Below are positions 7,363-15,507 of a stretch of 39,808 nucleotides of DNA, in pieces. Within the stretch, counting starts at the first letter, position 1, and every line of letters starts with the position of its first letter. The translations under genes were made by a program, and so were the position numbers. This stretch comes from Candidatus Cloacimonadota bacterium (GTDB taxonomy: Bacteria > Cloacimonadota > Cloacimonadia > Cloacimonadales > TCS61), in the NCBI GenBank assembly GCA_030621085.1, contig JAUXIJ010000026.1, positions 1-39,808 on the forward strand, in the 5' to 3' direction. The notes below the pieces were generated by a model, which saw nothing but the letters and a program-made list of their open reading frames with translations, did no database searches and had not been told where the DNA came from.

Positions 7363-7815
7363 ATGGCTAATAATCAATATTGGTACTGTGATGTTTGTGG
7401 AAAAAAAATTGAAAGTGTAGAAGATGGGTGGCTTGAATGGGTTTACTTTAAAGGTGAAGAAGGTAATGGTCAAGGACGAGGTCTTAGAATAGTACATAAA
7501 GATAAGCAATGTATGTACAATTCTCAGTTGGAATACAAAAGAGATAAAGGGATAACAAAAGATGACAATCTTAAAAGTTTTTTGGGAAGTGATGGATTAA
7601 TGCTACTTCTTGAATTTCTCGCAGATGGTGAAATCCCTAAAGAAGAACTACTAGAAGTTATAAAAAGAATTCATATCCCAGGTTATGAAATTGCACATTG
7701 TCACTTTACAGATGCAATAAATGAAGGTGTATTTGAACCTAATAGAAAAGAAGGATACTATTGGCTATCTGATATTAATGCGGTAATTGCTTGGCTCGAA
7801 AAAGGAAATAACTAA
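7363..7815 (+). CDS. Zinc-ribbon-containing conserved hypothetical protein
   Basis: 150-aa cytoplasmic protein of unknown function. The N-terminus has a CxxC pair (C9, C12), with H45 and C50 in IVHKDKQC as likely partners for a zinc site; Trp/Tyr-rich strands lie between. The second half (about 75-148) is helical and includes FLGSDGLMLLLEFL, EVIKRIHIPGYE and AINEGVFEPN. That layout recalls small zinc-ribbon proteins of unknown role scattered across bacterial accessory regions; this is recollection, not a search result. An SD GGAG sits nine bases before ATG. The gene lies between two copies of an 86-bp direct repeat in an accessory region, so it may be part of a mobile cassette. Confidence 0.7.
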   Translation: MANNQYWYCDVCGKKIESVEDGWLEWVYFKGEEGNGQGRGLRIVHKDKQCMYNSQLEYKRDKGITKDDNLKSFLGSDGLMLLLEFLADGEIPKEELLEVIKRIHIPGYEIAHCHFTDAINEGVFEPNRKEGYYWLSDINAVIAWLEKGNN

Positions 7816-7863
7816 ATATTAATTGTTTATTGATAAATATTTCACCTGCAGTTGGGTTAGTTG

Positions 7864-7908
7864 TTTGCTTTCGTTTGATCCGGCAGCTACCGGATGGTAA
7901 CAAGCAAA
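7864..7908. repeat. Nested palindrome TTTGCTT / ATCCGG-cagcta-CCGGAT / AAGCAAA
   Basis: Two concentric inverted repeats: outer TTTGCTT (7864-7870) with AAGCAAA (7902-7908), inner ATCCGG (7878-7883) with CCGGAT (7890-7895). It lies just upstream of direct repeat copy B and shares TCGTTTGATCC with the sequence upstream of copy A, where the CCCACGAATT palindrome takes the same place. Confidence 0.55.
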
Positions 7909-7925
7909 TTAGTGCCTGCCAAAAA

Positions 7926-8011
7926 ATATTTTCTTTGACATAAATAGTTCAAAAAAGCAGGTTCGTCTTTGTATTAACGAGGCAAAATAAAATGGATTAT
8001 TTGGATAATTT
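7926..8011. repeat. 86-bp direct repeat, copy B
   Basis: Second copy of the repeat at 7105-7190. It contains the same TTTGACATAAATA, GCAGGTTCGTCTTTG and AACGAGG-AAAATAAAATGG stretches. Here the ATG at 7992 opens an 8-codon frame ending in TAG at 8018, 49 bases before the exported-protein gene. The mini-frame could be a leader peptide or a duplicated gene start. Confidence 0.8.
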
Positions 8012-8067
8012 TATATAGAAGAAGATGAATTATAAAACAAAGAAAAGAATCAAATCGGAGGTTATCA

Positions 8068-8577
8068 ATGAAAAAGAAATCTTTATTATCAATTGTCCTT
8101 GCTTTTATATTGATAATATTGGCTCATGGAATCTGGGATGTATCATTATCAAAAGATGAAATGACGGGAGAGAAATCCGCATATGCTAGCTCTTCAGCAA
8201 CATTTCCAACAGAAATAATGGATTTTCCGTATAGTGATACTAAAGCTTGGCTTGGAGTTGGAAGCGACGGCAATAGCGAATGGGTATATGTTGGTTTCAA
8301 TAATTCCCCAAATTTAAATAATACAGATACACAAGATGGATATAACCTTATTAGAACTCGAATTAAGTGGGATGATGAAGTTGAAAATGTAACTATTACC
8401 CAAGATTGGGGTTCCAAATTTCTACATTTTCGAAATGATAAATTAATAATTAAAAAAATTGCCAAGTCGAATTCAGTGCTTCTTGAATTAGATTGGCACG
8501 GTGAAGGGAAAGTATATTTTAAATTTTCTTTGAAAGGTTCATCATCAGCTTTAAAGAAAATGCGTAATCAAAGTTAG
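8068..8577 (+). CDS. Small exported protein of unknown function
   Basis: 169 aa with a basic N-terminus and a hydrophobic segment at about residues 5-22 (LLSIVLAFILIILAHGIW), so it is a signal peptide or membrane anchor. The mature part is beta-rich and Trp-rich (KAWLGVGSDGNSEWVYVGF, RTRIKWDD, WGSKFLHF, ELDWHGEGKVYFKFSL) and ends in SSALKKMRNQS. The alternating strands and the final 'FSLKGSS-AL' loosely recall small periplasmic beta-sandwich proteins, but I cannot name a family. ATCGGAGG precedes the ATG. It lies 79 bases upstream of the caspase-like gene on the same strand and may be co-expressed with it. Confidence 0.65.
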   Translation: MKKKSLLSIVLAFILIILAHGIWDVSLSKDEMTGEKSAYASSSATFPTEIMDFPYSDTKAWLGVGSDGNSEWVYVGFNNSPNLNNTDTQDGYNLIRTRIKWDDEVENVTITQDWGSKFLHFRNDKLIIKKIAKSNSVLLELDWHGEGKVYFKFSLKGSSSALKKMRNQS

Positions 8578-8656
8578 AAATAGATTCAGTTGTGTATAAT
8601 TAAAATATTTCTACAATTTTTTGTTTCTATTTGGTAGCATAAAGAAAGGAGCATAA

Positions 8657-10201
8657 ATGGCTAAAACTATGGCAATTATAGTAGGAGTCAGTACATATTC
8701 ATTAAAAGGTTTTGATAATCTACCATTTTGTGCAAACGATATATTTGCATTTGAAGATGCTTTAATAAATGGATTAAAAGTGCCTAAAGAAAATATACAT
8801 TCTTTTGGTAAGCTAAAAATTGTAAAAAAAACTGATTTTATAGATAATTTAAAAACATTACTTATTGATACTAATGATAATGATGTCCTTTTATTTTATT
8901 TTTCTGGTCACGGAAATTCGGATATTAATAAACATTACTTAGTTTTTAGTGATGATTATTTAAATACTCAAGAATTTATTGAATATTTCAGTAATGTAAA
9001 AGCAAAAACAAAAGTTATTTTTTTGGATTGCTGTTTTTCAGGCAATTTCAAAGTGAGAGGAACAAAGATATTTGATATTGAAAAAACCGTATCTGAATTT
9101 TATAGTAATGGTTTTGTAGTTTTTTCATCTAGTAATTCCATTCAAGTTTCTTATGGTCATCCAAATAAACCTATTAGCTTATTTACAAATTACCTTTGTA
9201 TAGCATTAAAGAATAATTTTCTTATCAAGGAAGGTAAAGTTTCACTATATAGCATAACAAGACTTGTTTCATTGTATTTAGAAATATGGAATAAAAAAAA
9301 TCCAAGTATGCAGCAAAAACCAATATATAGAGGGAATATTGGAGGTACAATAAACTTTCGAATTGAACAGTATACACCATATAAGGTCAAAAATTTGATC
9401 GAAGAATTTGAAAAATACATTATCTATAGTGTTGAACCATTTCATCATGGTATTGCAAAGCGTTTCTCAGTAAATGTTATATTAAAAGAACCTTTATCAA
9501 TTGAAGAGATAAGCAAAGTCTCCGAAGCTATTACTAGAAGAGTTCTTCATGTTGAAATATTCAATAATGAAATATCAGAGAAGTATTGGACTGATAAATT
9601 GGCAAACATCATTTGGATATATTTTGGTACTGATGAAAGTGATATAATCAACAATAATTATATTTGTAAAACAACTTGGGTTGATGAAAATCAAGATAAA
9701 AGTCTTTGGTATCAAGTGAATGAAACCAATAGATTTTTTCAAAATAACGTCCATTTCGAACTAAATACTTCTTATGATATGATGAAAAAATTTACGAAAG
9801 AAAATTCTAGTAGTGCAAAATCAGTTCTGGTCCAAATTAAATATATATTATCTAGAATGTTATCCTTAGCTGAACAGGTAATAAATATATATAATGAATA
9901 CATTAATGAAGTAATAACAGAAGATGACTTATATAAACATTTAGAATCAATAATACCAGAGATTGATGAATTTTATGAAAAAAGTGGCAATATTGAATTT
10001 GCACCTAAAGAAATAAAAGATTTTGATCAGGAATGTCAAGGATTATTTGCTACTATTCATAATCTAACACTATACTACAATAAACATTATGACTTTAAAA
10101 GGTCAGTAGAAAACCGAAAGGCATGCATGGATATGACTATTAAAAATTATTACAGAGATTTGGACAAAGTTCGGGTTTTAGAAGAAAAATTGCCCTTATA
10201 A
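8657..10201 (+). CDS. Caspase-family (C14) cysteine protease with unassigned C-terminal domain
   Basis: 514-aa protein with an N-terminal bacterial caspase/metacaspase-like domain (about 1-240). MAIIVGVSTY opens the fold, catalytic His is H85 in YFSGHG, and catalytic Cys is C126 in LDCCFSG. The C-terminal part (about 245-514) has a mixed alpha/beta segment followed by a long helical region (about 390-510). It matches no effector-associated domain I recognise, and has no transmembrane segment or TPR motif. Bacterial caspases act in regulated proteolysis and, in several anti-phage systems, abortive infection. A good SD (AAAGGAGC) precedes ATG. The gene is noticeably A/T-rich and sits in a repeat-rich accessory block, consistent with transfer. 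Protease family is firm; role is inferred. Confidence 0.85.
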   Translation: MAKTMAIIVGVSTYSLKGFDNLPFCANDIFAFEDALINGLKVPKENIHSFGKLKIVKKTDFIDNLKTLLIDTNDNDVLLFYFSGHGNSDINKHYLVFSDDYLNTQEFIEYFSNVKAKTKVIFLDCCFSGNFKVRGTKIFDIEKTVSEFYSNGFVVFSSSNSIQVSYGHPNKPISLFTNYLCIALKNNFLIKEGKVSLYSITRLVSLYLEIWNKKNPSMQQKPIYRGNIGGTINFRIEQYTPYKVKNLIEEFEKYIIYSVEPFHHGIAKRFSVNVILKEPLSIEEISKVSEAITRRVLHVEIFNNEISEKYWTDKLANIIWIYFGTDESDIINNNYICKTTWVDENQDKSLWYQVNETNRFFQNNVHFELNTSYDMMKKFTKENSSSAKSVLVQIKYILSRMLSLAEQVINIYNEYINEVITEDDLYKHLESIIPEIDEFYEKSGNIEFAPKEIKDFDQECQGLFATIHNLTLYYNKHYDFKRSVENRKACMDMTIKNYYRDLDKVRVLEEKLPL

Positions 10202-10310
10202 TTAGTGATGAAACTTAACTTGATAGAAACACCTAACAAAGAGCTCCACAGCCAAGCAAGAAGAAAAGCAAGAAGAATCGTGGCGCACGCAAAACATCAT
10301 CGAAATCCTC

Positions 10311-10745
10311 TTACTGTACGCCCAGCACTTCTCCTATCAATCTTACAAATTCCTCTTTAGGAAGAGCCCCGGTGATCATTTGTGGCTGTCCTTCTTTGGG
10401 GATGAATAAAATAGATGGAATACTGCGAATACCGAACATACCGGCAAGTTCACGCTGTGCTTCAGTATCTATCTTATAAATAACTATCCTCCCTTCGTAC
10501 TCTTGTGCAAGTTCTTCCATAATGGGAGCGACCAAACGGCAGGGAGCACACCAGTCAGCATAAAAATCTATAATAGCAGGAAGTTCACCTTTGAAATCCC
10601 ATTTTTTATTTACTTCAAAATCAAATATCTTTTCTTTAAAGGTTTCCATATTCAGGTGCTCTAATTTAGCGGGATCTTTTTCACCTGCAAAACAAGAAGA
10701 AAGCATCAAGATTAGAACAGTTAAAAACAATATTTTTTTATACAT
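10311..10745 (-). CDS. Thioredoxin-fold lipoprotein
   Basis: 144-aa thioredoxin with an N-terminal lipoprotein signal peptide (lipobox LSSC, Cys near residue 18), so it is anchored outside the cytoplasmic membrane. The active site WCAPC occurs in FYADWCAPCRLVAPIM, and the cis-proline loop is SIPSILF, as in classical thioredoxins. It probably reduces or exchanges disulfides on envelope or exported proteins; the electron donor is not visible. AAAGGAG precedes ATG and overlaps the end of the glutaredoxin-like gene, so the two are co-transcribed. Confidence 0.9.
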   Translation of the reverse strand: MYKKILFLTVLILMLSSCFAGEKDPAKLEHLNMETFKEKIFDFEVNKKWDFKGELPAIIDFYADWCAPCRLVAPIMEELAQEYEGRIVIYKIDTEAQRELAGMFGIRSIPSILFIPKEGQPQMITGALPKEEFVRLIGEVLGVQ

Positions 10746-10756
10746 TATTATCTCCT

Positions 10757-10993
10757 TTAATGAATTTCAAGAAGTCTATCGATCTTCTGTTTATCAAAAC
10801 CAACCACCGGAACGTTGTTTATCCACATCTGGGGAACACCCTGCTTCCTGGTTTTTCTTACCATATCCTGTGCAGCTTTAGCATCGCGCGAAACATCCAC
10901 ATTTGTAAATCTAATTTTATTTTCTTTTAGATAGCTTTTCAATCTCCTGCACCAGGAACAGGTGGGTGTACTGAATACAATAACTTTTTTCAA
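10757..10993 (-). CDS. Glutaredoxin-like (NrdH/YruB-type) redox protein
   Basis: About 78 aa, a compact thioredoxin-fold protein with active site CSWC in FSTPTCSWCRRLKSYL and cis-proline motif GVPQMWI. NrdH- and YruB-like proteins shuttle electrons to ribonucleotide reductase or peroxidases, or take part in cytoplasmic thiol repair. A GTG at 11002 would add three residues but has no SD, whereas TTG at 10993 is preceded five bases earlier by AAGGTGA; I prefer TTG. It is the first gene of a two-gene unit with the thioredoxin lipoprotein, pairing a cytosolic with an envelope thiol protein. Confidence 0.85.
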   Translation of the reverse strand: MKKVIVFSTPTCSWCRRLKSYLKENKIRFTNVDVSRDAKAAQDMVRKTRKQGVPQMWINNVPVVGFDKQKIDRLLEIH

Positions 10994-11002
10994 TTTCTTC
11001 AC

Positions 11003-11456
11003 CTTTTATATTTTTCTTTTGGTTTAATATAATTCGATATTAAATAATGTCAAATTTGTTTTCAGAAAAAGTGAACTATACAAATCAAGGCTTCCGGGCA
11101 CAGGCTCAGAAACTTAAGAAATATTTTTTATTCCTGTTCTCTTTATGAGTTCTGCATAATAGGAAAATATATGTCTTTCTGAGGATGAACTTATATAGGC
11201 ATTCGACGAAGAATCCGTCTGAGCCGGACACAGTCTCATTATAAGCAGAGATCCTTCGTAAGAAAAATGAGTAGAATTCCTCAGGATGACAAAAATATTT
11301 TATTTTGCTAAACTTATAATAATTATCTCATATCTATGTTCTGAAATAAGCATTTAGTCAAAGTAAAAGAGCAGATATTTTATATTTACTATTTTAATTG
11401 ACATTGCAAATGAATTCTCAATTTCTGGTCAAAAAAAAAAGCGGAGGGTTTCTTGT
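11003..11456. other. Gene-free divergent intergenic region
   Basis: A 454-base gap between the divergent redox pair and the hydrogenase operon. Apart from the palindromic element at 11173-11290 I see no gene. It must hold the promoters for both units. A TTGACA occurs at 11398-11403 and TATATTTA-rich sequence at about 11378-11390, but no convincing -35/-10 pair or FNR/Rex-type operator is evident. An SD GGAGG at 11443 serves the first hydrogenase gene. Confidence 0.5.
11173..11290. repeat. 118-bp palindromic REP/MITE-like element
   Basis: Outer arms GTCTTTCTGAGGAT (11173-11186) and TTCCTCAGGATGAC (11277-11290) are imperfect complements. Inner arms CGACGAAGAATC (about 11204-11215) and GATCCTTCG (11250-11258) also pair with a mismatch. 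The arms resemble the widely seen 'GTCATCCTGAG...GAAGGATC' intergenic repeats. A left-half copy lies at 6927-6971. Confidence 0.7.
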
Positions 11457-12488
11457 ATGAGAGTACTCAAATTTGAGAAAAAGAACACGAACAAATTGTT
11501 CGATGTTCTTTCGAAATTTGGGGAAGTTTGGGCTCCGGTACCAAAAGGTGAAAGTTATTCGTATCAAAGAATTGAAAGTTCAAAAGATTTTGCGTTTACG
11601 GATGGCTGCACACGTACTGTTTTACCGGAAAAGAAACTTCTTATACCCCAAAAATTTTCTACTTTAAACTTTAACTCAAAAGGTTATGAAAAGCCTGATG
11701 AAGAAATTCCTGCAAAGATCGTTTTTGGTATTCACAATTGCGGGATCAGTGCTATTAATATATTAGATGAGTTTTATACTACCGATTATATCGATGCAGA
11801 CTACAAACAAAGAAGAAATAAAATGATCATCATAGGAACTTCCTGTATGCCCGATGAACATTGTTTTTGCGATAAAACAAATACTAATATTGTTGAAAAA
11901 GGTTATGACATTTTCTTCACAGATCTGAATGATTATTATCTGGTCTGGATCGGAACAAGTAAGGGTTACGACATCGTTCGAGTTGGACAAAATATGGGAA
12001 TATTCAATGAAGATATTCCAAAAGATGTGTCCGAGCGATTTTCAAAATTTAGAAAAGAAAAAAGTGAAGCTTTTATGAATGATGTGGACCTGGAAGGCGT
12101 TACAGACCTGATGGAACTTTCTCACGATGCGGATTTCTGGAAAGAACTTGGCGATAAATGCCTTGCTTGCGGTCAGTGTACAATGGTTTGTCCCACCTGT
12201 ACCTGCTATAATATTATTGAAGAAAATACATTAAACAAAGATGCAGGAACAAGAGAACGTTATTGGGATTCCTGTATGTTCAAAGATTTTTCATTAACTG
12301 CCGGAGATCACAATTTCCGAGCTGCAAAATCTGAAAGATTGAAATTGTGGTACACTCATAAATTGAAAGCCTTTATAGGTCATTTCGGTGTTCCAAGCTG
12401 CGTTGGCTGCGGTAGATGTATTGTAACTTGTCCGGTTGATATTAATATCAAAACCGTTGCCGAAAGATTGAAAAAGAAGGGGGCATAA
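11457..12488 (+). CDS. hydB: Group 3b [NiFe] hydrogenase/sulfhydrogenase beta subunit (4Fe-4S protein)
   Basis: 343-aa iron-sulfur subunit of the cytoplasmic bidirectional NAD(P)-linked hydrogenase (sulfhydrogenase type). It passes electrons between the hydrogenase module and the flavin subunit. Two [4Fe-4S] motifs lie in the C-terminal half: CLACGQCTMVCPTC (about residue 236) and CVGCGRCIVTCPV (about 317). The N-terminal 220 residues match the AsrA/HydB-type region and contain further cysteines (CMPDEHCFC). GGAGG lies nine bases before ATG. It heads the order beta-gamma-delta-alpha known from Pyrococcus hydBGDA; the gene names follow that precedent. Confidence 0.9.
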   Translation: MRVLKFEKKNTNKLFDVLSKFGEVWAPVPKGESYSYQRIESSKDFAFTDGCTRTVLPEKKLLIPQKFSTLNFNSKGYEKPDEEIPAKIVFGIHNCGISAINILDEFYTTDYIDADYKQRRNKMIIIGTSCMPDEHCFCDKTNTNIVEKGYDIFFTDLNDYYLVWIGTSKGYDIVRVGQNMGIFNEDIPKDVSERFSKFRKEKSEAFMNDVDLEGVTDLMELSHDADFWKELGDKCLACGQCTMVCPTCTCYNIIEENTLNKDAGTRERYWDSCMFKDFSLTAGDHNFRAAKSERLKLWYTHKLKAFIGHFGVPSCVGCGRCIVTCPVDINIKTVAERLKKKGA

Positions 12489-13379
12489 ATGAAAGAACAT
12501 GATTGCAGACATGGAAGGAATACTGATTCCGGCAAACCACATAATCACGAAACACAGGTTCCTGTTATGATGAGGATCATCAGTAAAAAAGACTTAACTC
12601 CGGATGTAAGGTTCTTCCAAACTGTTCCCACAAAAGAGTATAGATATGAAAACCTGGATTATAGACCCGGACAATTCATGTCTCTTTCCATTCCTGGTGC
12701 CGGTGATGCTCCATTTTCAGTTACGTCTTCTCCTACACGTAAAGGCATCATTGAATTTGCTATCAGGAAAGTTGGAAGATTCACGGAAAAAATATTTACT
12801 TTAAAAGATGGAGATCTCATTGGCTTGAAAGGACCCTTCGGCAATGGATTTGATGTAGAAAAATTTAAAGGTAGAGATGTGATCATCGTAGCCGGTGGTT
12901 TGGGAGCTGCTCCACTTCGTTCTTTACTTCTTTATATCCTGGATAATAGAGAAGAATTCGGCAGACTTATCTATCTTTATGGAGCAAGAAATGTGGAAGA
13001 TATGCTTTATAAAGAAGATTTCTTCGAATTACTAAAATCAGACCAGATCGAGCTGCAATTGATAGTTGATGAAAACAATGAAGGTTATGAAGATAGAATT
13101 AAAAAAGGTAGAGTCACCGAACTATTTTCCGGCATTGGAAAGTTCGATCCTGAGAATACAGTTGCTGCTGTCTGCGGTCCTCCGGTAATGTATAAATTTG
13201 TTGTTCAAGAACTTCTAAAGCTCGATATGTACAAAAATGATATCTACCTGTCTTTGGAACGTCGAATGAAATGTGGTGTTGGTAAGTGTGGACATTGTAT
13301 CATAGATTATGTGTACACTTGTATCGATGGTCCCGTATTTACTTATTGGGACGTTCTTAATATGATAGATCTTATTTAG
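12489..13379 (+). CDS. hydG: Group 3b hydrogenase/sulfhydrogenase gamma subunit (FAD/NAD(P)-binding)
   Basis: 296-aa flavoprotein of the ferredoxin-NADP reductase-like family that exchanges electrons with NAD(P)H. GQFMSLSIPGAGDAPFSVTS holds the FAD-binding motif. IIVAGGLGAAPLRSLL and CGPPVMYKF form the pyridine-nucleotide side. A C-terminal [2Fe-2S]-type cysteine cluster, CGVGKCGHC with a further Cys in VYTCIDG, is typical of the HydG/PyrK/AsrB group. Its start abuts the hydB stop, with AAGGGGG upstream. Not the radical-SAM HydG of [FeFe] hydrogenase maturation, despite the shared symbol. Confidence 0.9.
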   Translation: MKEHDCRHGRNTDSGKPHNHETQVPVMMRIISKKDLTPDVRFFQTVPTKEYRYENLDYRPGQFMSLSIPGAGDAPFSVTSSPTRKGIIEFAIRKVGRFTEKIFTLKDGDLIGLKGPFGNGFDVEKFKGRDVIIVAGGLGAAPLRSLLLYILDNREEFGRLIYLYGARNVEDMLYKEDFFELLKSDQIELQLIVDENNEGYEDRIKKGRVTELFSGIGKFDPENTVAAVCGPPVMYKFVVQELLKLDMYKNDIYLSLERRMKCGVGKCGHCIIDYVYTCIDGPVFTYWDVLNMIDLI

Positions 13380-13387
13380 GAGGAACA

Positions 13388-14170
13388 ATGAATAACAAAC
13401 CAACACTTGGCATTTATGGCTTTACAGGTTGCGCTGGCTGTCAACTGGCAATACTCGACTGTGAAGAACAGCTTGTAGACCTTTTTGAAGCTGCCGATAT
13501 AAAAGTATTTTATGAAGCAATGAGCAATAACGATGACGAAGCAGAAGTTGATATTGCTCTTGTGGAAGGCTCGATCAATACAGAAACTCAAAAAGAAGAA
13601 CTACTGGAAATACGCAAGAAAGCAAAAATATTAGTAGCTTTCGGTTCTTGCGCAAATTACGGATGTATTCAAACAATGGCTTATGGTGATGGAAAATGGG
13701 AAGAAAGATTTAAAAAAGTTTATGGTGACATGAAATTCACGGTTGGAAAAGCAATCGAACCTCAACCGATCGGTAAATTCGTAAAAGTGGATGCGACAAT
13801 TCCGGGTTGCCCACCAAGTACACAGCAAATGCTTATGGCTTTCACTAAGTTGTTAAATGGATATATGCCGGTTTATCCAAATGCTCCTGTTTGCCTGGAA
13901 TGTAAACTCAATGAAAATGAATGCCTTCTCAATAAAGGGATAATGTGTCTGGGTCCTCTTACAAAAGGCGGTTGTACAGCTCCCTGCCCTACACATAACA
14001 CAGGTTGCGTAGGATGCTGGGGAATTATCGATGAAGCAAATCATACTTCTGAATTGAAACTTCTTATTGAAAAAGGATATAAAAAGGAAGATATAATCCG
14101 AAAATTCAGGATCTTTGGTGGAAACAATATCGCAGAAAAAATTGATGAACTCTTGGAGGTTGTAAAATGA
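13388..14170 (+). CDS. hydD: Group 3b hydrogenase/sulfhydrogenase delta (small) subunit
   Basis: 260-aa small [NiFe] hydrogenase subunit carrying Fe-S clusters that wire the active site to the beta subunit. The proximal cluster ligands are visible: CAGC at residues 15-18, GSCANYGC, and PGCPPS. A Cys-rich C-terminal part (CLGPLTKGGC, CPTHNTGCVGCWG) gives the additional clusters. There is no Tat signal peptide, consistent with a cytoplasmic group 3 enzyme. AGGAGG overlaps the preceding stop codon and serves the ATG. Confidence 0.92.
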   Translation: MNNKPTLGIYGFTGCAGCQLAILDCEEQLVDLFEAADIKVFYEAMSNNDDEAEVDIALVEGSINTETQKEELLEIRKKAKILVAFGSCANYGCIQTMAYGDGKWEERFKKVYGDMKFTVGKAIEPQPIGKFVKVDATIPGCPPSTQQMLMAFTKLLNGYMPVYPNAPVCLECKLNENECLLNKGIMCLGPLTKGGCTAPCPTHNTGCVGCWGIIDEANHTSELKLLIEKGYKKEDIIRKFRIFGGNNIAEKIDELLEVVK

Positions 14171-15456
14171 AAACTATAAAAGTGAATCATTTAGCACGAG
14201 TTGAAGGAGATGGTGGCATAACTGTTGAATTCGATGGAAATAAACTCACTAAAGTTAATGTGGATATTTTTGAGGGTCCGCGTTTGATAGAAGCTCTTGC
14301 AGTTGGTAAAACGGCTCATGAAATGAATTCCATCACACCCAGGATTTGTGCAATTTGTACGGTCTCACACAAAAATGCTTCTGTTCGTGCAAGCGATAGA
14401 GCTCTGGCGATCCCTGAAACAGATAAAACATGTTCTTCAAGAGAATTGATGCATCTGGGAGAAATAATAGAAAGTCATTCACTTCATGTTTTTGCTCTTG
14501 CTCTTCCGGATTTCCTGGGATACCCGAACGTAATCGCCATGGTAGATAAATACAAAGATGTGGTTGTGCAGGCTTTGAATTTGAAAAAATTTGGAAACAG
14601 AATAATGCAGATTTTAAATGGGAAATTCATTCATGGTGAAAATGCTGTTGCCGGTGGGTTCGGAAAATTCCCAACTAAAGATGAACTTCTGGAAATCAAA
14701 AAAACCGCAGAAAGCTTTTTGGATTTTGCAATTGCTGCTACCGACATTGTTGGTGGTTTGGAAATGCCAACCTACCTGGAAGAAGAAACCGTATTTGGGT
14801 GCTGTAATCCGGACAACAAAAATGAATTCGGTTATTGGGGTGACTCGATAATTATTTCTGATGGTACCATAATTCCTGCATTAGAATACAAAGAAAATCT
14901 TATTGAAAGAGTTGTTCCGCATTCATTTGCAAAACGTTCTTTATACAAGGGAAAACCATTCAACGTTACAGCTCTTGCACGATTGATCAATCTTGGTGAC
15001 AGACTGCAGGGAAAAGCTGGTGAGTTTTATAGAAAATATAGAAATGATAGATGGACTAGAAACCCATTTTTCAATAATTTAGCTCAATGTATCGAGATGA
15101 TCTATTGCCTGGAAAAGATTCCTGTGGTTGTTGATAAACTTCTTAAAATGGAAGATACAGAGATCCAACAACCAACAAGAATGGATGGAAGAGGTGTGGG
15201 TCTGGTGGAAGCTCCCCGCGGACTTCTGGTTCACGATTATACTTTTAAAGATGGCAAGATCACCGATTGCAATATTATTACACCCACTGCATACAACCTC
15301 GATGACCTGGAAAAATATATCGGGATCGCTGCTAAGAATTTGAATGATGCCGGTGAAGAAACTGATACTATCAGATTCGAATTGGAAAAAATAGCTCGTG
15401 CATACGACCCATGCATCAGTTGTGCAACCCATCTTGTAAGTGTAGTTAAAAAATAG
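14167..15456 (+). CDS. hydA: Group 3b hydrogenase/sulfhydrogenase alpha (large, NiFe) subunit
   Basis: 429-aa catalytic subunit that binds the Ni-Fe(CN)2CO centre and interconverts H2 with protons and electrons. The four nickel ligands are in place: C61 and C64 in RICAICTVSH and C416 and C419 in DPCISCATH. H422 is the expected cleavage point; the tail LVSVVKK would be removed by the downstream maturation protease. The ATG overlaps the hydD stop (ATGA) with TTGGAGG upstream, so the subunits are coupled. Length fits group 3. No hyp maturation genes occur in the window. Confidence 0.95.
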   Translation: MKTIKVNHLARVEGDGGITVEFDGNKLTKVNVDIFEGPRLIEALAVGKTAHEMNSITPRICAICTVSHKNASVRASDRALAIPETDKTCSSRELMHLGEIIESHSLHVFALALPDFLGYPNVIAMVDKYKDVVVQALNLKKFGNRIMQILNGKFIHGENAVAGGFGKFPTKDELLEIKKTAESFLDFAIAATDIVGGLEMPTYLEEETVFGCCNPDNKNEFGYWGDSIIISDGTIIPALEYKENLIERVVPHSFAKRSLYKGKPFNVTALARLINLGDRLQGKAGEFYRKYRNDRWTRNPFFNNLAQCIEMIYCLEKIPVVVDKLLKMEDTEIQQPTRMDGRGVGLVEAPRGLLVHDYTFKDGKITDCNIITPTAYNLDDLEKYIGIAAKNLNDAGEETDTIRFELEKIARAYDPCISCATHLVSVVKK

Positions 15457-15472
15457 GAAAATAATTTTATCC

Positions 15473-15503
15473 AGCTCGTTCCAATTTGGGAGCGAGCTTT
15501 TTT
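15473..15503 (+). terminator. Intrinsic terminator between hydA and its maturation protease
   Basis: AGCTCGTTCC (15473-15482) pairs with GGAGCGAGCT (15489-15498) in a 10-bp stem with one wobble and a 6-base loop, followed by a T run to 15503. It ends only four bases before the protease ATG, so protease expression would need read-through or its own signal. Confidence 0.8.
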
Positions 15504-15507
15504 AATT

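Noticed and set aside
7860..7920. Integron attC-like site beside the repeat
   Set aside because: The nested palindrome suggests a cassette site, but the required RYYYAAC and GTTRRRY core sites are not present and no integrase is in the window.
6188..8011. CRISPR array
   Set aside because: Repeats are irregular in length and spacing, and there are no uniform spacers or cas genes.
15406..15432. Selenocysteine in the hydrogenase large subunit
   Set aside because: The nickel-ligand codons are TGC/TGT, not in-frame TGA.
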